Positions 20,001-32,060 of a stretch of 64,000 nucleotides of DNA are shown here, piece by piece. The stretch's first letter is position 1, and the number at the start of each line of letters is the position of its first letter. The translations under genes were made by a program, and so were the position numbers. The notes under the pieces are model-generated. The model saw only the letters and a list, made by a program, of their open reading frames with translations, was not told the DNA's origin and made no database searches. The stretch is from NCBI GenBank assembly GCA_964036275.1, contig OZ038435.1:17478632-17542631 (forward strand), written 5' to 3'. The DNA comes from Litoditis marina (lineage: Eukaryota; Nematoda; Chromadorea; Rhabditida; Rhabditidae).

Positions 20001-23000
20001 AGTGCTCTCAAATTGAATAAGTGTGGTGAACTTGAAATGAAATAGGGACAATTTCACCTTGTTGCTCGAATCCATTATCATATGAAGTGAGTGGGTCCAA
20101 GGTATACCTGTGCATTTTTTGTTTGGTGTCATATGACCTGTAACATACTGAATTGTTTGTTCTTCTGCATTCAAAGAATGTGGCGAACGCTCATCAGAAA
20201 AGTACGAAAAAATTGAGAAAAAATTTCACATAATCGCTCACAGTTTGTGGCATGAATGAACCTCCTACCTGTATATTCTGTTTCTTCCTCGTCCCCCTAC
20301 CACCTCACTGCGGTAGAAGGCCATCTGAATTGGAAAAAATTGATGGTATTCAATCACGGCCTCATTTCTGTCGCCGTCAAATTTCCACTAGTACGAAAAA
20401 CACACTATCGCCACCAGTTCCACAAGGTACCGCATTCTTTGTTAGGGGAGACCGGAGAGCAACTAGGTTTCTCGTGAAGCTACTGTATAGTTCGTTTCAC
20501 CGATCGATGTCCTTCTACAGTAATCCGTCAGATATCCAGAAGGGTTTTCATGATGAGTGGTTCATTATTTTGGTTTCAAACTTTCAGACGTTGTAGTGGT
20601 GAAGGTGCAGAAGATACTACTACCAAAAATTAGAAAAAATCGAAAAAGCCAGTATACCAAACATTGACCTGAAAGTTTGATCAGATTACTGTAGAGGGTT
20701 ATAAGTGGGTGGAACGAACTAAATCCTACTTTTGATTGGACGCGTTGCGTGTCGCGCGGCATTGCCATGTGAATATCACGTGGACGGATCAAACTAATAT
20801 ACGAGTTATTTGTGCTCGCTGATATTCCTCTGCTCAAGTTATGTTCCGGTCCCCTTCAACCACCCCAGACAATCATTAATTGGGATTTTATTCGCCAGTT
20901 AACCATTGTTATGATAACATTTTTTCTACCTCTTTTTTTTACCGCGTTCTGTCCGAAATACCAAGTGATGAAAATAGGATTCGAAACCAGTTGTTAACCA
21001 TCACGCCTGCTAATCTTAAATTCTAAAAAATCGGGTTGTTTGTGCACAGCACCCTAGTTTATTTCTCAAACGACGGAACGAAACCAGACGCATATATTTT
21101 GTACCCAAGCAGACATGTGTAAAAACTATCAAGTGCCTCCAAGACGTGACTTGGTTGCCTATGGAGAATTCTCGAGTGTTTTCCATAGAAAAAAGCTTCA
21201 GAACCCTCCAAAAAATTTTTCTAATTTCAGGCCAATTGCACAAGGAACCCGGTAATTCGTCATTCCTCCACCAGGTAACCTTAACCGGGTTACCTGGTTA
21301 ACCTTTTTGTTAACCACTTGTTAACCTTCTTTTACAATGTCTGTTGAGACAAATTTAGGGTTACCAAGTGGTTAACAAAAGAGATAACCAGGTAACCCGG
21401 TTAATGGTTAACGGCTAGAGTTAACGAAATACCAAGTTAAATAAATAATTCGCCCCAATTCCAGCATACGGGATGCCGAGGATTCAAAAGTCTAGGTCCG
21501 AGAAAACGCCTTCCTACAAAGTAAATGGTTAGAAATAAGTACCTCGGCCTAAGTCTGTCTTGAGAATAGTGATGGCCGTGTGCTCAATATTTCGAAAAAC
21601 AAAATCAATTTACCAAACCACTGTAACCCCTGAAGATCATTTCATTTTCGGCTGAACCACTTTGCTTTCCACAAGAGTTTGCGATGCCTGTAACACTCAC
21701 GATCAGTGTACATACTACATACCCTTTCGAGACTATCACTGGAATAATTATCTACAGACTGGGTAGCGTGCAAACTTTAGGTCAGTTGAAAACACTTCAT
21801 ATGTGTATATACATATTCTAAGACATGACATTTTATGTAAATCGGGGGTGTCAACCAAACACAGCTGGAAAACGTAGGAGACAGTCAATTTTCACGTCAA
21901 AGTTGAACGAGCACTCACTTCTTTCGCACACGGATTCGATTTTCTTGTCACAGTTTTTGTTTATCCATTGTCCTTTTTGTACAAACTCATAGTCCAGGGA
22001 CATAATCAGGCATTCCCCCAGGGGTTTGTGTAAATGTCCTGAACTCATTCCTAATTTCAATATGCACACACTCAATACAAGCTTCAAAGAAAGGTTACGC
22101 CATTTAGGTTGATTTGCTGTACTCTGAACTCAATACAGATTGAACACTCTTCATCAGACAAGTTGGACTTCTTGTTACGTGGTGTGTTCGTGAATCTTCG
22201 CGAAAATGTTTTGTTCCGATTGCTTTATCTCCTTTCACAATAATAAGCTTTTAAAATTTGGAGTATGATATACTTGTCGCGAATTGCACACGTAACTGTG
22301 AATGATTAGTCATTTGGTCTCATCACTAGTTGACACAGCCGTTTGAAGAAAGACAATTATGTGCTCCAATCTCAGCACTTCAGTCCTTTGAACTGCAATA
22401 CGTTTTTCAATCGCAGTTAAAAGGACTAATGCGCCGAGATTGGAGCACATAATCGTCCTACTTCAACACTGACTCACAACTCATTGATATTTGCAGCGTA
22501 AAGGGATGGCTGTCATTCATGTGTGTCTTCCTATTGTGTTAAAATTTTTGTCTGTCTCTACAAGTCCTTTAATCCTAGTTTTTCAATCCACATTACGTGC
22601 ACGATGTCCTTTAACTAATAATTATATTGAATAGAAAAAAGCATGTACTAATAACTCTATAATCAATAATTCTATTGAGAAAACGAAAAAGAGCATGTAC
22701 TCCTTCCCCTCACGTTCTGAATTGTACCAACCGAAATTCTGATACTCCTTAAGGTAAGTGATTGTATTTTCTCCATTCCAAATAACTGTCTCAGCCAGGT
22801 TCATCCCTATCCAAACCTCAGAGTTGCTTCCATTCACAAACAGACGACGAACAAATTCGTTCTCCTGAAAAATTCAATCCAAAGCTAATTCACCCTCGTT
22901 CCAAGGTGCACCTCCACCGCGCGAATGGAGAGGCGAGCCATTAGCCCACCCTCTCGTCATTGGGGTCTGGAAAAGCCTCTGTGGAGTCCCCCCCCCCGCG

Positions 23001-25236
23001 GTTTTGTTGTATAATACTGGCCTATTGATATGAACACGTATGTGATTCCTTGTTATGTTGTCATTGGCCTTGGACATACCCCTTAACATACCGTAACGCT
23101 AAGAGCACCCACCACCAATGGTAGCTCTTTAGTCGGTATTGAACGCCCTGATGACGGGGAAAGGCGAAAGACAGAGTAGTGGTTTGCCTGTGTTTTTTTT
23201 GTTACGATGGTGTGTTGACTGATCTATATTTATCCACTGGGAGAATAAAAGGACAAAGTTGGTTCTATGACGGTAGCATTCACATCGAAATATTACTGTG
23301 AATACTTTTTTTGACATTCTCTGAGAACCAAACCACACACCTTTTTTGTTTGTTTCCCGAACGGATGACTCATAAACCCACCTCTTTCGAATCAATTTGA
23401 ACAGCATTTCCACATTGTGCCGAGCAAGTTTTTCGAGCCTCCGCAGCGCTTAGTTTGTCTCGAATTACTTTGTAACACTTTCCGTTGTGTTCTGTGTAAC
23501 CCGAGCCGCATTCGGTGATTGTCACTGAAATTGTTTTTCAGTGTGTCTGGCTGATACCTTGCTTGTTTTCAATCTTATTCTCTTATTCTCATGTTACTCC
23601 TAGTTCTTCAAATGATGTTCATGCTAGCAGGAAACGTATGTTCTCACTGCATGTTATTTCATCTCAACTGAACCGTGGTTACGTTCGTAGAACTGTGAAG
23701 CAGCGAATAATTCTTCACTTATGATGCCTTTCCTAATGCCAATTCATTTTCATTAAGATGATAGCTTTCTCTCTCTCTCTTTCTTTTCCTATCTTTCTCT
23801 CTTTCTCTACACATTGACCCACCGTGTCTGGTCTTCTGACAAACATAGCCACGTTCAGCCGCACAATCTCCGCTGAGCCAGTAGTTTGTGTGGTTTCCAA
23901 AAGTGTTCAAATAGATACACGTTCCGTTTTCGGGGTTAGGATGACCTTGAAATTGTTATTATTATTGTTATTATTCCATGAATTACTGTTTTTAGTCAAA
24001 CTGTTTTAAAACCTACCTGCTGCAAAGTTTGTGTAAGAGGTGGCAGTCAGGTCCTCCCCAGATATATACGTGCACGACGTGATTTTCGTTCCGGTGCAAA
24101 TTAGTCCCAGACTCATACTTATCTTGTTGCTATTGTGTGATATTCTGCTGTTAACCTGAAAATAACATGTCAACTACTCTAAGCAGAATTTGTTTGAGAC
24201 CTTATCCAAACCCGAAAGAGTGAATCAACATGATCTCATTTCCTGGAGAGCCCGGCTGTTTTTTTTTCTCAGCCGGATACTCAACAAAGCAACGAAAAAA
24301 AGAAACCAGGAAATCGAATCACTCAGTTGAGAACTGAATTCAGATTGACCGATTCGTTGTTTGATGCTGACCAAACAGACAGTTCAGAAGCAATTGTCTA
24401 CTGTTCACTACCACTATTCCTCCGCTTGAACCCGATAAGAAAATCATACCTCAAATGAGGGTATTTCCGCTAGATGTCCTCCGCTGGTGTGACACTCTCG
24501 AGCAGCTTCCAACACATTGGTCGCGTTTGTCACAATCTGAACAATCCATTACGAGTAAACACTCTGATTAAATTACAGAATGTTCATGTGCATAGAACGC
24601 TTTCTCCTTACACTGTGAACGAGTTCACGCGATTATTGACAAACAGTTTCTTGGATGCACACGTGAAAATTCTGAAACGGCAGTTATTGTTTCTTCAAAC
24701 GAGTTGTAGTTCTTACGACGATATGCTCGATCAAGTAGTTATGTTTTTTCATGTAACCCGATTTGCTAGTACAGGAAATGCGAGCAAGCTGATTGTCAAA
24801 AAACCAACTCACCTTGTAACAAGCTCCATCCACGTATCTGTCGTAACCATCTGGGCACACAACTGAAAACTCATTATCAGCAATTTCACATGGTAAACGG
24901 AGAATTATTTCACCGTTATAGTTTATGAATCACCCTGAAGTAGCTATAACTGATTCTTTACCGAGAGATGCAGACGTTTTTACATTCAGACGTTACGAAG
25001 AACATAGGCATCAGGATTAGGCATCAGGACTTTTAATAAGTGTCTGCACCTGGCTGGAACTCGCTGTGATTGACATAGTTATTAGTGGCACGATGCTCAG
25101 GGTTTTTGCCCACAATTGAAAATGTTCTGTTAGTCCTTCTCAATCTACCTATTTTCAGTTCTGGTATCGTCAGTTGACTGCGTCCAGCGACTGACGCGAG
25201 AGAGGCAAAGAGAAGAACTGCAGTGAGAAGAATCAT
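17039..25236 (-). CDS. Secreted C-type lectin-domain protein, copy A
   Basis: Minus-strand gene starting ATG 25,236 with a signal peptide (MILLTAVLLFASLASVAG). Exons: 25,236-25,050, 24,862-24,813, 24,536-24,450, 24,155-24,017, 23,945-23,823, 23,524-23,382, 22,864-22,714, 22,038-21,919, 19,712-19,626, 19,340-19,228, 18,331-18,279, 17,163-17,039 (TGA). Phases agree across the first nine exons and across the last three. The 19,626 to 19,340 junction does not fit and may hide an exon or a second gene. Lectin domain 1 (about residues 65-195) has CPDGYDRY, GGHLAEIPSFE, NYWLSGDC, GYVCQK. Domain 2 (about 199-333) has GYTEHNGKCYK, VWIGMNL, GWYNSE, ESVCER. No EPN or QPD sugar-binding triplet is seen, so carbohydrate binding is not implied. 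The tail has a partial lectin-like CGANFQLVGIHAKSG. Nematode clec proteins are often secreted and immune-related; that role is inference. Confidence 0.8.
17352..17521. mobile_element. ~170-bp MITE, CTCAGA...TCTGAG ends, TA flanks
   Basis: Ends CTCAGA and TCTGAG are flanked by TA on both sides (17,350-17,351 and 17,522-17,523). The interior is a long inverted repeat around GAGAGAGTGTGCAGGTCA. It lies in a clec intron. Copy B counterpart: 46,074-46,241; third family member: 33,402-33,561. Confidence 0.75.
17884..18042 (+). repeat. SINE-like repeat, copy 3 (divergent)
   Basis: Head (GAATACTGTATATCTCAC), middle with GGTTCGAGACTC in place of a B box, tail GAGTTTGGCATGC. It directly precedes copy 4. 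Copy B: 46,611-46,760. Confidence 0.45.
18051..18240 (+). repeat. SINE-like repeat, copy 4 (best tRNA-like middle)
   Basis: Head from TAGTCGTCGCCAAC to GTGTACGCACGC. A-box-like TAGCGCAGCGGTTAGAGC near 18,157, B box GGTTCGATACC near 18,199, tail AAAGTTGGCACC. Copy B: 46,770-46,960, whose B box reads GGTTCGATTCC. Confidence 0.65.
18655..19030. repeat. CTCGAAAA minisatellite, copy A
   Basis: Irregular tandem ACTCGAAA / CTCGAAAACTCGAAAA units inside a clec intron, interrupted by AT-rich spacers. Copy B: 47,375-47,750. Confidence 0.85.
20488..20721. mobile_element. MITE of the TAGTTCGTTYCAC family
   Basis: Inverted ends TAGTTCGTTTCACC and GGTGGAACGAACTA with inner CTACAGTAATC on both arms. Same family as 14,544-14,775. 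Present in both duplicates (49,207-49,440), so older than the duplication. Confidence 0.7.
21271..21430. repeat. GGTTAACC-rich hairpin
   Basis: Clusters of GGTAACC, GGTTACC and GTTAACC face each other around TACAATGTCTGTTGAGAC. Relatives at 49,990-50,145 and 29,058-29,236. Confidence 0.65.
22348..22460. repeat. Hairpin MITE, AGGACGATTATGTG family, copy A
   Basis: AATTATGTGCTCCAATCTC is mirrored by GAGATTGGAGCACATAAT, with an inner TCAGTCCTTTGAACTG / CAGTTAAAAGGAC pair. Counterpart 51,067-51,178; relative 4,543-4,654. Confidence 0.65.
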
Positions 25237-26734
25237 CACGAATGAATTGAATGGAGTGATGTTAGCTTTTTATATGGACACAAGGCTTTTCGACGCGCGA
25301 GCTCATTATATTCTCCTTTGAAGAATATCAAGCAGGTTGATACAGGAAAACTGATGTCTCAAAGTGGTTTTTTCGAAAACTGAAAAACCTGCGAATTCAT
25401 GACATGACACTAACGCACAATAAGTATTCATACTGATTCAGCCTGCGAAAGGCCGTCCACCAGTTATATTCGAACGGAGTATTTTCAGTCATGAACAGGA
25501 ATGAAACATGAATGGGAGAAAAAGCTCGCGCTGGTGCCTTGCTAGAATGGAGTTTTGTTACTAAAAGGTAGAAGCCAAAATTTACAGAAACAGAACATTT
25601 TTCGCGAATTGCTGAACTGAGGTATTGACGTTTTATCCTTTTCTCACCGATGCGGGAACAGTCCGTCAACTGTGTACTCAAACTTTGTTCCCTATGAATG
25701 TCGAGCTCCGTTTTGTACGGGATTGAAATCATTAGGTTTATTTGATCGCGCCCCCTGCACAAGGATGACACGCAAATTCGTGTAGCGTTTTTTTGATTCT
25801 GGCCTCAATTTGCCAGTGAGCGGTCGTATTCTGCTGTGTCTCTCTGTCATTCTCCGTTCTTAATGTTTTCTACTTGTAAACCGGCAGACAAGGACAATAT
25901 AAGACGAGGCAAGATAAAAATATGTCAAAAATTTACTGAAAACGCTCAAACCTCGATTTTTCGGACTTTCAGAAGTATGATCAATCACCTTTGCCTCAGG
26001 TAACATGAAACTACAAAAGCAAACAGAAACAGGCTTCAAAAATATTCATATAATTGTACTTGCCCAAAATACACACAATTACACCAAAATACACACGGAA
26101 ATAATGCTCAACAAGATCATGAGCATTGGAAACAGGGTGCGCGACCAAATCTGGATGATCCAGAACTGGGCTTTCAAGAAAGTACGAATTCGAATGAGGA
26201 CCACTGGGGAAGCCCAGATTTGGATCATCCAAGAATAGGCCAAATAGGCCAACGACCAAAAACAAGTGAAAACTGATATTGCACAATATTTCCGACCAAA
26301 ATACAAACTAAAAAACCGGCATAACTTTACGTTAACCCTACACCCCCACATAGTCTTTTCAAGAAAACATTGAGCTAGTATACTTTTTTCAGAAAGGGGA
26401 GGAAATGTTTCAGCGCCGTACCCCAATATAAACGAAATACCGAACTAACAGAAATAACAGAAGATGAAATAAGAGGGTTCCACAAAAAACAAGTGGTAAT
26501 ACTGGTAATTTCCCTCTAGCCATGAGGATGAAGCACAATGTTTCATTGAAGCGGAAGTTAAACGTTCTATAAAAATGACAGCGAGAAACTACCAACACAT
26601 AAAAATAAGTAGTGATGTTACATTGAATGAGGTTCAAAAAGCACAGTTCTCATATTGACGGGAAAAAGGCCCGATTTTCAATTTGTGTTTCAATTTAACC
26701 AATCAAATTCTGTCTAAAGTTCAAATTGAAACAC

Positions 26735-27025
26735 ATGTTGTTTGAAATAATCCGTTTAACACGGTCACATTCCACTTTGAAGCACGGGCGTGACCGAAAC
26801 ACACATTTTGAAAAATACTATTATCAAGGTGGGTGTAGCCGACAGCCGGATGGAATTTCTATAAAAAACACATGCGAAATAAACTCAGATAAAGAACCTT
26901 CTCAAGTTGGCAATCCTTGTCCATTTTGCTCAGAGAGTGATATCCGAGGCACGCAGAATTCGAACGTCGAATGCCGTCCTCTCCAGCCGTGCGTGAATGC
27001 ATTCATCGAATACAACGAACTGTAA
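26735..27025 (+). CDS. Unrecognised Cys-containing ORF, 96 aa, conserved in both duplicates
   Basis: Open from ATG 26,735 to TAA. Six Cys lie in the last two thirds (GGCSRQPDG, NTC, NPCPFCSES, VECRPLQPC). The copy at 55,463-55,753 is also open and carries mainly amino-acid-changing differences (I/A, Y/H, E/G). No signal peptide and no domain I can name. It could be an exon of a Cys-rich secreted protein or a chance ORF. Confidence 0.25.
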   Translation: MLFEIIRLTRSHSTLKHGRDRNTHFEKYYYQGGCSRQPDGISIKNTCEINSDKEPSQVGNPCPFCSESDIRGTQNSNVECRPLQPCVNAFIEYNEL

Positions 27026-27300
27026 AAAAACAATTTAGAGGAGAGTGTAGAACAAAACAACAACTTCCAGCTAGCTCACACCGAAAATTTTGTATTTGAG
27101 GGGATATTCGTCGAGGACCAAAAAATAATTAGAGTCGAATAAGAATAATTGTTGCGAGTTGTTCACTTCGAGTCTAGGTTGAATTAAAACTGGTGATCTT
27201 TGAAAAATACTTCAACTAACATAAAACAGTGAATACGATATACGATACACCAAAATTACCGACAAGGCTTTCTTAAAAGGCTTAAAACAAAAAATAAACT

Positions 27301-27885
27301 TCACTGTAAAGATAAAACCGGCGTTCTACTACAGTAGCGACACCGTACTACTGCCGTTTTACTGGTAGTGTTACTGCAGTATCACCAGTCGTAAAACGGT
27401 AGCAGTACAGTGTCGCTACTGCAGTAAAACGCCAGTAAAGCTGTAGTTCAACTGCAGTAAAACAGCAGTGAAATTATTTCGAATTATCGAAAATAAAACA
27501 CTTAAAAATTATTTTTTTTATAAAACAAAATTTAATTATCTTTTCATGGCCCCTCTAGTATCTAGTCCTCACGTACTAAATACTAAGTTCGCTTCAGAGG
27601 TGAAAAGTATCTCAAACTTGGGTAATTAAACCGAAAACAGCCAGAAGCCGGCAGAGCAGTCTCGCCGACATCCGTATCTAGTATAGGTATCACGTGTGGT
27701 ATTAGATAATTAGTTCATTTCTGAGATTACTTGAGATACATCACCGATTTACTGGTAGTAATCGTGATTCAACGTTACCACTAGTTTACCACTGAATCGC
27801 GGGACGTTTACGACCATATCACCACAGTTTAACTGTTACTACCATTCTACCAGTGTCTTAACTGTGGGCTAGAAGTTCCTATGTG
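27301..27885. mobile_element. 585-bp insertion present only in copy A
   Basis: Copy B reads ATAAACTCTTAACTCACATT straight through at about 56,023-56,042. In A the site is split by a segment that starts with a CTGCAGTAGCGACACCG hairpin (27,320-27,432) and continues with sequence ending near CTAGAAGTTCCTATGTG. Repeated TTTACCACT-like motifs occur near 27,745-27,865. No ORF. Confidence 0.65.
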
Positions 27886-28573
27886 TTAACTCACATTTTC
27901 CAATATTGTTATGTCCTTCCTAACCAACAACTGACAAGAGTAATATCGGAACAAAATCTTACCTGAAATGAAATGAAATGTAAAAAGCTAAAAAGACAAA
28001 AATTAGAACGAAACAGAATCATTCGATACAAAAAGACAGGAAATGGTAACATACACACGAAGAAAACGACACCAATGAGGTTAAATGACGTTCATGAACT
28101 AAGGAATCAAACATACTAAAAATAGAATGTAAAATAATAACAAAAATGAAAATTTTAAGCAGCTTTTGCTCACTGGATGGCGGCCGTCCAAAATTTGAAA
28201 ACGTCAGCCGCAGCCCGACCGCGCCGCGTGATTCGTCAACAGAAGCCCGCTCTGCCGTTTGAAATTTATTCGTTTGACTTTTCTGAATTTTGTTTTTTCA
28301 TTATTTCTATGTCTATTTGTTCACACTTCACCGATTTCATGGTAATTTAAGTGTTCTGCAGGGTACTGTGGCGTTTGTGAAACTGGCCTCTATCGCAGAA
28401 AACTCCTTTTTTCTTCAATAAAAGTGAGTTATCCCCTTAATTCTTCATGTATCGCGAATGTTATTCTGCTTTGGGACTGTTCCAATCATGAAAAAAATGT
28501 CACAAAAGCATTGAAGGCCATGTGAAGTGACTAATTGTTCGAATGTTAGCCGCTTTCAATGGTGGAACAAGGA

Positions 28574-28984
28574 TGAAAACTACCAGCTTAAAATAGGCTA
28601 AATCCAGGAAAATTCAGGAAAATCGAAATGGCTGGATTAGAACCAAATTAGGCTTGTCGGCACCTATTTTGGGCTTGTCGGCACCCAATTTAGCCTGGCA
28701 GACACCTATTTTCGGTCTGTCGTCACCTATTTCAGGCCTGTAGCCCCTATTTTGAACTGGAATTAACCTATTTTGGGCTTGTATTACGCAAAATTTTTTT
28801 TCGCGAATGCCTGAAATAGGTGGCTACAAGCCCAAAATAGGTTACTTCCAGTTCAAAATAGGGGCTACAGGCCTTAAATAGGTGTCTATCAAGCTTAATT
28901 AGGTGCCGACAAGCCTAATTTGGTTCTACTCCAGCCATTCACATTTTCCTAAACTTCCCTAGATTTAGCCTATTTTAGCTTTCA
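28574..28984. repeat. Large foldback element with internal TGTCGGCACC repeats
   Basis: Two ~200-bp arms mirror each other around TTACGCAAAATTTTTTTTCGCG. Outer ends share AAAATAGGCTAAATC. Each arm holds several TGTCGGCACCTATTTTGGGC-like units. It begins at the left edge of the 2.6-kb segment unique to copy A. Confidence 0.8.
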
Positions 28985-29057
28985 CCTGAGTATGACTAGT
29001 GAAATTCCAATTTGGAATTTCAATTTGTTGCAAATTTCACAATAAACCGCGAATTTC

Positions 29058-29236
29058 GTTAACCCTGCTAGTTAACCGTTAACCCGGTTACAGTTGACCA
29101 TTTTTCTATCGACGCTTAAGTAACCTTTTTTTCAACGTCTTTTGGGCAAAATTCGCGGTTACCAAGTGGTTAACAAACGTGAACCATTTTTTCGGTTAAC
29201 GGTCAACTGGCGCGGTTAACAAAAACGCGGTTAAAT
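29058..29236. repeat. GGTTAAC hairpin, copy-A-only member
   Basis: GTTAACCGTTAACCCGGTTAC on one side and GGTTAACGGTCAACTGGCGCG on the other, with TACCAAGTGGTTAACAAA as in 21,271-21,430. Confidence 0.6.
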
Positions 29237-29239
29237 AAA

Positions 29240-31194
29240 TGATTTCCCCCTTTTGTTACCTCGTCTCGATGTTCTTGCCTACATCAATTTGTGTACTTTT
29301 GTCGTAGCGACCTGACGCCCACTGCAACTTTGTGTGATAAGAGGACCATTTCGCGTATCGCGCGTGTTTAAGCGTCTGCTGATCGTTTCAAAACCGATAA
29401 CACAATTTGAGCTCAATCTGTAATCGAGAACACCGTGTAATTCATAAAATTAGATCATGTTTCAAGTTTAGTATTATCAGCTAATGCAAAAGTCACTATT
29501 GGCGTAAAATTGTCTACGCTCGCTTGGAATTCGTTTATCTCATATTCTGTTCTACTCAGAGACACTTGTTTGTTATATAAATTTACTTCCCGAATCTCAC
29601 TAGCACGTTAGCGTCAGGTTATTTCTACTAGCCGGGTTTGGGTTTAGACGAAGTACAATGTAGCTAGCATTACAACGTTCTGACACTAATCTGTTTTTGG
29701 ACTGCGTTAATTAGTTTTTTTCAGGATTAGAAGTCGTTCGTCTTTCCGTTCGTGACATCGTCCAAATGGATACGCACGGCAAGAAAAATTCGATCTCTGG
29801 CAGATAATTTCTCGTCATGTGACGCTGAATAGGAACTGTGTGACTGTAAGGTGTTGTTATCTTTCTAATTCACATATTTGTAAAATGTTTTTGTGGGGTA
29901 GAGGGTGGACGTACAAAGGTCTAGTAGAGAGCATCATGACCTTTTCGAATAATAATGATAATTATATACTTGATATTATCACTTTTTGGCTAATAAAACA
30001 CCGAAAGATCGAACAAGTTATTTTTTCTTCACCTATACTATCATGTTGTCATGAACCAGTAAAGTTCAACTATTTGACAAACATGCGTCGGGTTTTAGAT
30101 GTAAACACGTAAAAAGTTATCCTTTGCGGCAAAAAAAAATTGCCCGTTTTTCAATTTAAATTTTTCCTGGCGGTTCGGACAACTTTAGTGGGGTATGCAT
30201 TTTGTACGTGTACTAACAATTTCATTGTTTTCATAGGTGCGAGAGTGTGTTGGTTTATCCAATCTTTTGAACCTCCAATATCCCACCTATGACAGTTATC
30301 CTACTGTAAAAATATAGTTGTCTAGCGTATTATGTTTTCACTTTGCCTAGAAACTCTCTATAAGAGTGATTTTCGAAGTTATTGTATATAATAATTATGC
30401 ACATTTTTTCCTTAATCATGATGTAATTTCATTATATTCCAATTAGTCTCTTTTCACAGTAATGACTACGTGAAATAATGTATTTTTGCGTTCAAAACGA
30501 GAGGTTTGTTGGAAATGGGCAAACGGCTCGTTTCTGGATCATCCAAAAATGGTCATGTCCTCGTGATATAGCCGACATCGAGGGTGTCGCTGATTTCTCA
30601 TGACCCTGTCTCAATTTGGATCATCCAACTTTGGCCTTCTCATTCACAATATTATTTGATGTCTTGATTTTGATGGAATAAAATAATTATTAGTGTATCT
30701 GACTTTTCTTGATTTCTTGTGAAAGTCTTATGCCCCATTTGTGGCAAAAAATGCAAATTTTAAGTAAGAAATCAAAAAAAAAAACATGAAAACGACCGTA
30801 TATGAGCTTTTTAACTCATTTTCGTGAGTTCTGCCATATTTTCATCCTGTCTCGTCTTATATCCAACCCAATAGCAGGTTTCTTTCCATTTTCTTCATTT
30901 TTCCACCGGATCAGGTACATAAGAAATCGGTTCCGTTCAGTTACGTAGAGTTTTTGGTCAACTATGGTCGAAATATGCTGAAATCGGTGCGGTCCCGATT
31001 CGAACAATATTGTCTTGAAAGTGAATAGTGTTCCCAAACTACAAACCAACTACAATGTCAGCAATGGACACTGATAGGAACAACATAGTTTGTTTCATTA
31101 CCACTGAGACCCTTTGGCATTGTGCCAAGATTGTCGGATGCTCATTTTCTTAGAGCAGATATAATAGATTGAGCATTTTGAACGAGCAACCATT
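29240..31194. other. Copy-A-only sequence without recognised genes
   Basis: No gene or domain is recognised. A small inverted repeat (TGGATCATCCAAAA / TTTGGATCATCCAA) lies at about 30,536-30,630, and the same GGATCATCC motif occurs near 26,145-26,230. Confidence 0.4.
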
Positions 31195-31645
31195 CCATTT
31201 CAGACGTGCTAAATTTGACTTGCTGCAGGCTTACAAAATAAGGACTCAGCTTCCCATCGATCCATGGGAAAACCGTAACCTTCCGAGGGATAGGCATCGT
31301 CTTATTTTATGCGATAAAATAAGTGATACTAGATACTGGTTCTTTCCGATAGTGTTGAAAATGTGGAATTCAATAAGTAAGGATATCGACAATTGAAAAG
31401 TGTTAAAGCAATTTAAGACGTATTTGAATGTTATTGACATTGCCGTCCTATTCCAACACATCCCATTTTCACTGCAATAGTTAAGATGCGAGTCAACTGA
31501 AATCCTAAAAAGCTTTCCATGACCTGAAGATGGAAGAGATATGCTTCCATCTTTTTGGGGTGTTTATAGTTCATTTCCATCTCACGGAAGATTATTGTTA
31601 TGTGCTATTATATAGAGGAATACCTATTATTATTATCTGAGTTTT
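31195..31645 (+). pseudogene. 3' end of a non-LTR retrotransposon (RT C-terminal tail), copy A
   Basis: Plus-strand translation gives RRAKFDLLQAYKI and RYWFFPIVLKMWNSISKDI. These resemble the conserved C-terminal tail of CR1/jockey-type reverse transcriptases (an RR..DLL..YKI block, then R..FF..V...WNS). A stop follows directly, and the segment ends in TATTATTATT-like sequence typical of such 3' ends. Fragment only. Confidence 0.65.
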
Positions 31646-31876
31646 TGACAACTTGTTTCATTAACTTGTTCTTGAAAAAACTGAACAAGCTCTAACAGCG
31701 ATTTGCAGTTTATTGGAAAACTCTGAAGTGATGAAAAATATCTTGGAGTATTCATTGGCTTGCTACCAAGTCTCAGTGGGAATGACCGCAACTGAAGTAC
31801 TCCTTCTCGCGTTCCCACATTTGTCAGGAACAAACGGCAAAGAGTCGAAACGCCCCCTGGAAGTGTCAGTGACAGT

Positions 31877-32060
31877 ATGGCTACAATTGAAGACGACTTG
31901 CTCGATCGAGTGAACGGCCTTCCTCCCTTTGTGAAGAACATCCGGCACCACTTCTCAGAGGTTATTCAGGAAAAATTGTCGAAAATTGCCTTAGTTAATT
32001 CGGAAAATTTCAAGTTGCGTGAGTAGCTTACCTCCGTGAGATCAAAACCATTATCCACTT
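31877..32060 (+). pseudogene. Possible LINE ORF1 start, broken
   Basis: ATG at 31,877 opens a 49-residue frame (MATIEDDLLDRVNGLPPF..., with SENFKLRE) ended by TAG at 32,024, then the same frame continues (LTSVRSKP). A charged helical ORF1 start of a non-LTR element is a guess. Copy B at about 57,395-57,560 has the same stop. Confidence 0.3.

Noticed and set aside
19959..20174. Alternative 3' exons of the lectin gene (IQYVTGHMTP..., ending AAVAAHTQ)
   Set aside because: Phases would also fit, so it is possible, but the 19,712 exon fits exon 8 equally in phase and has better splice sites and Cys content. Left as an alternative.
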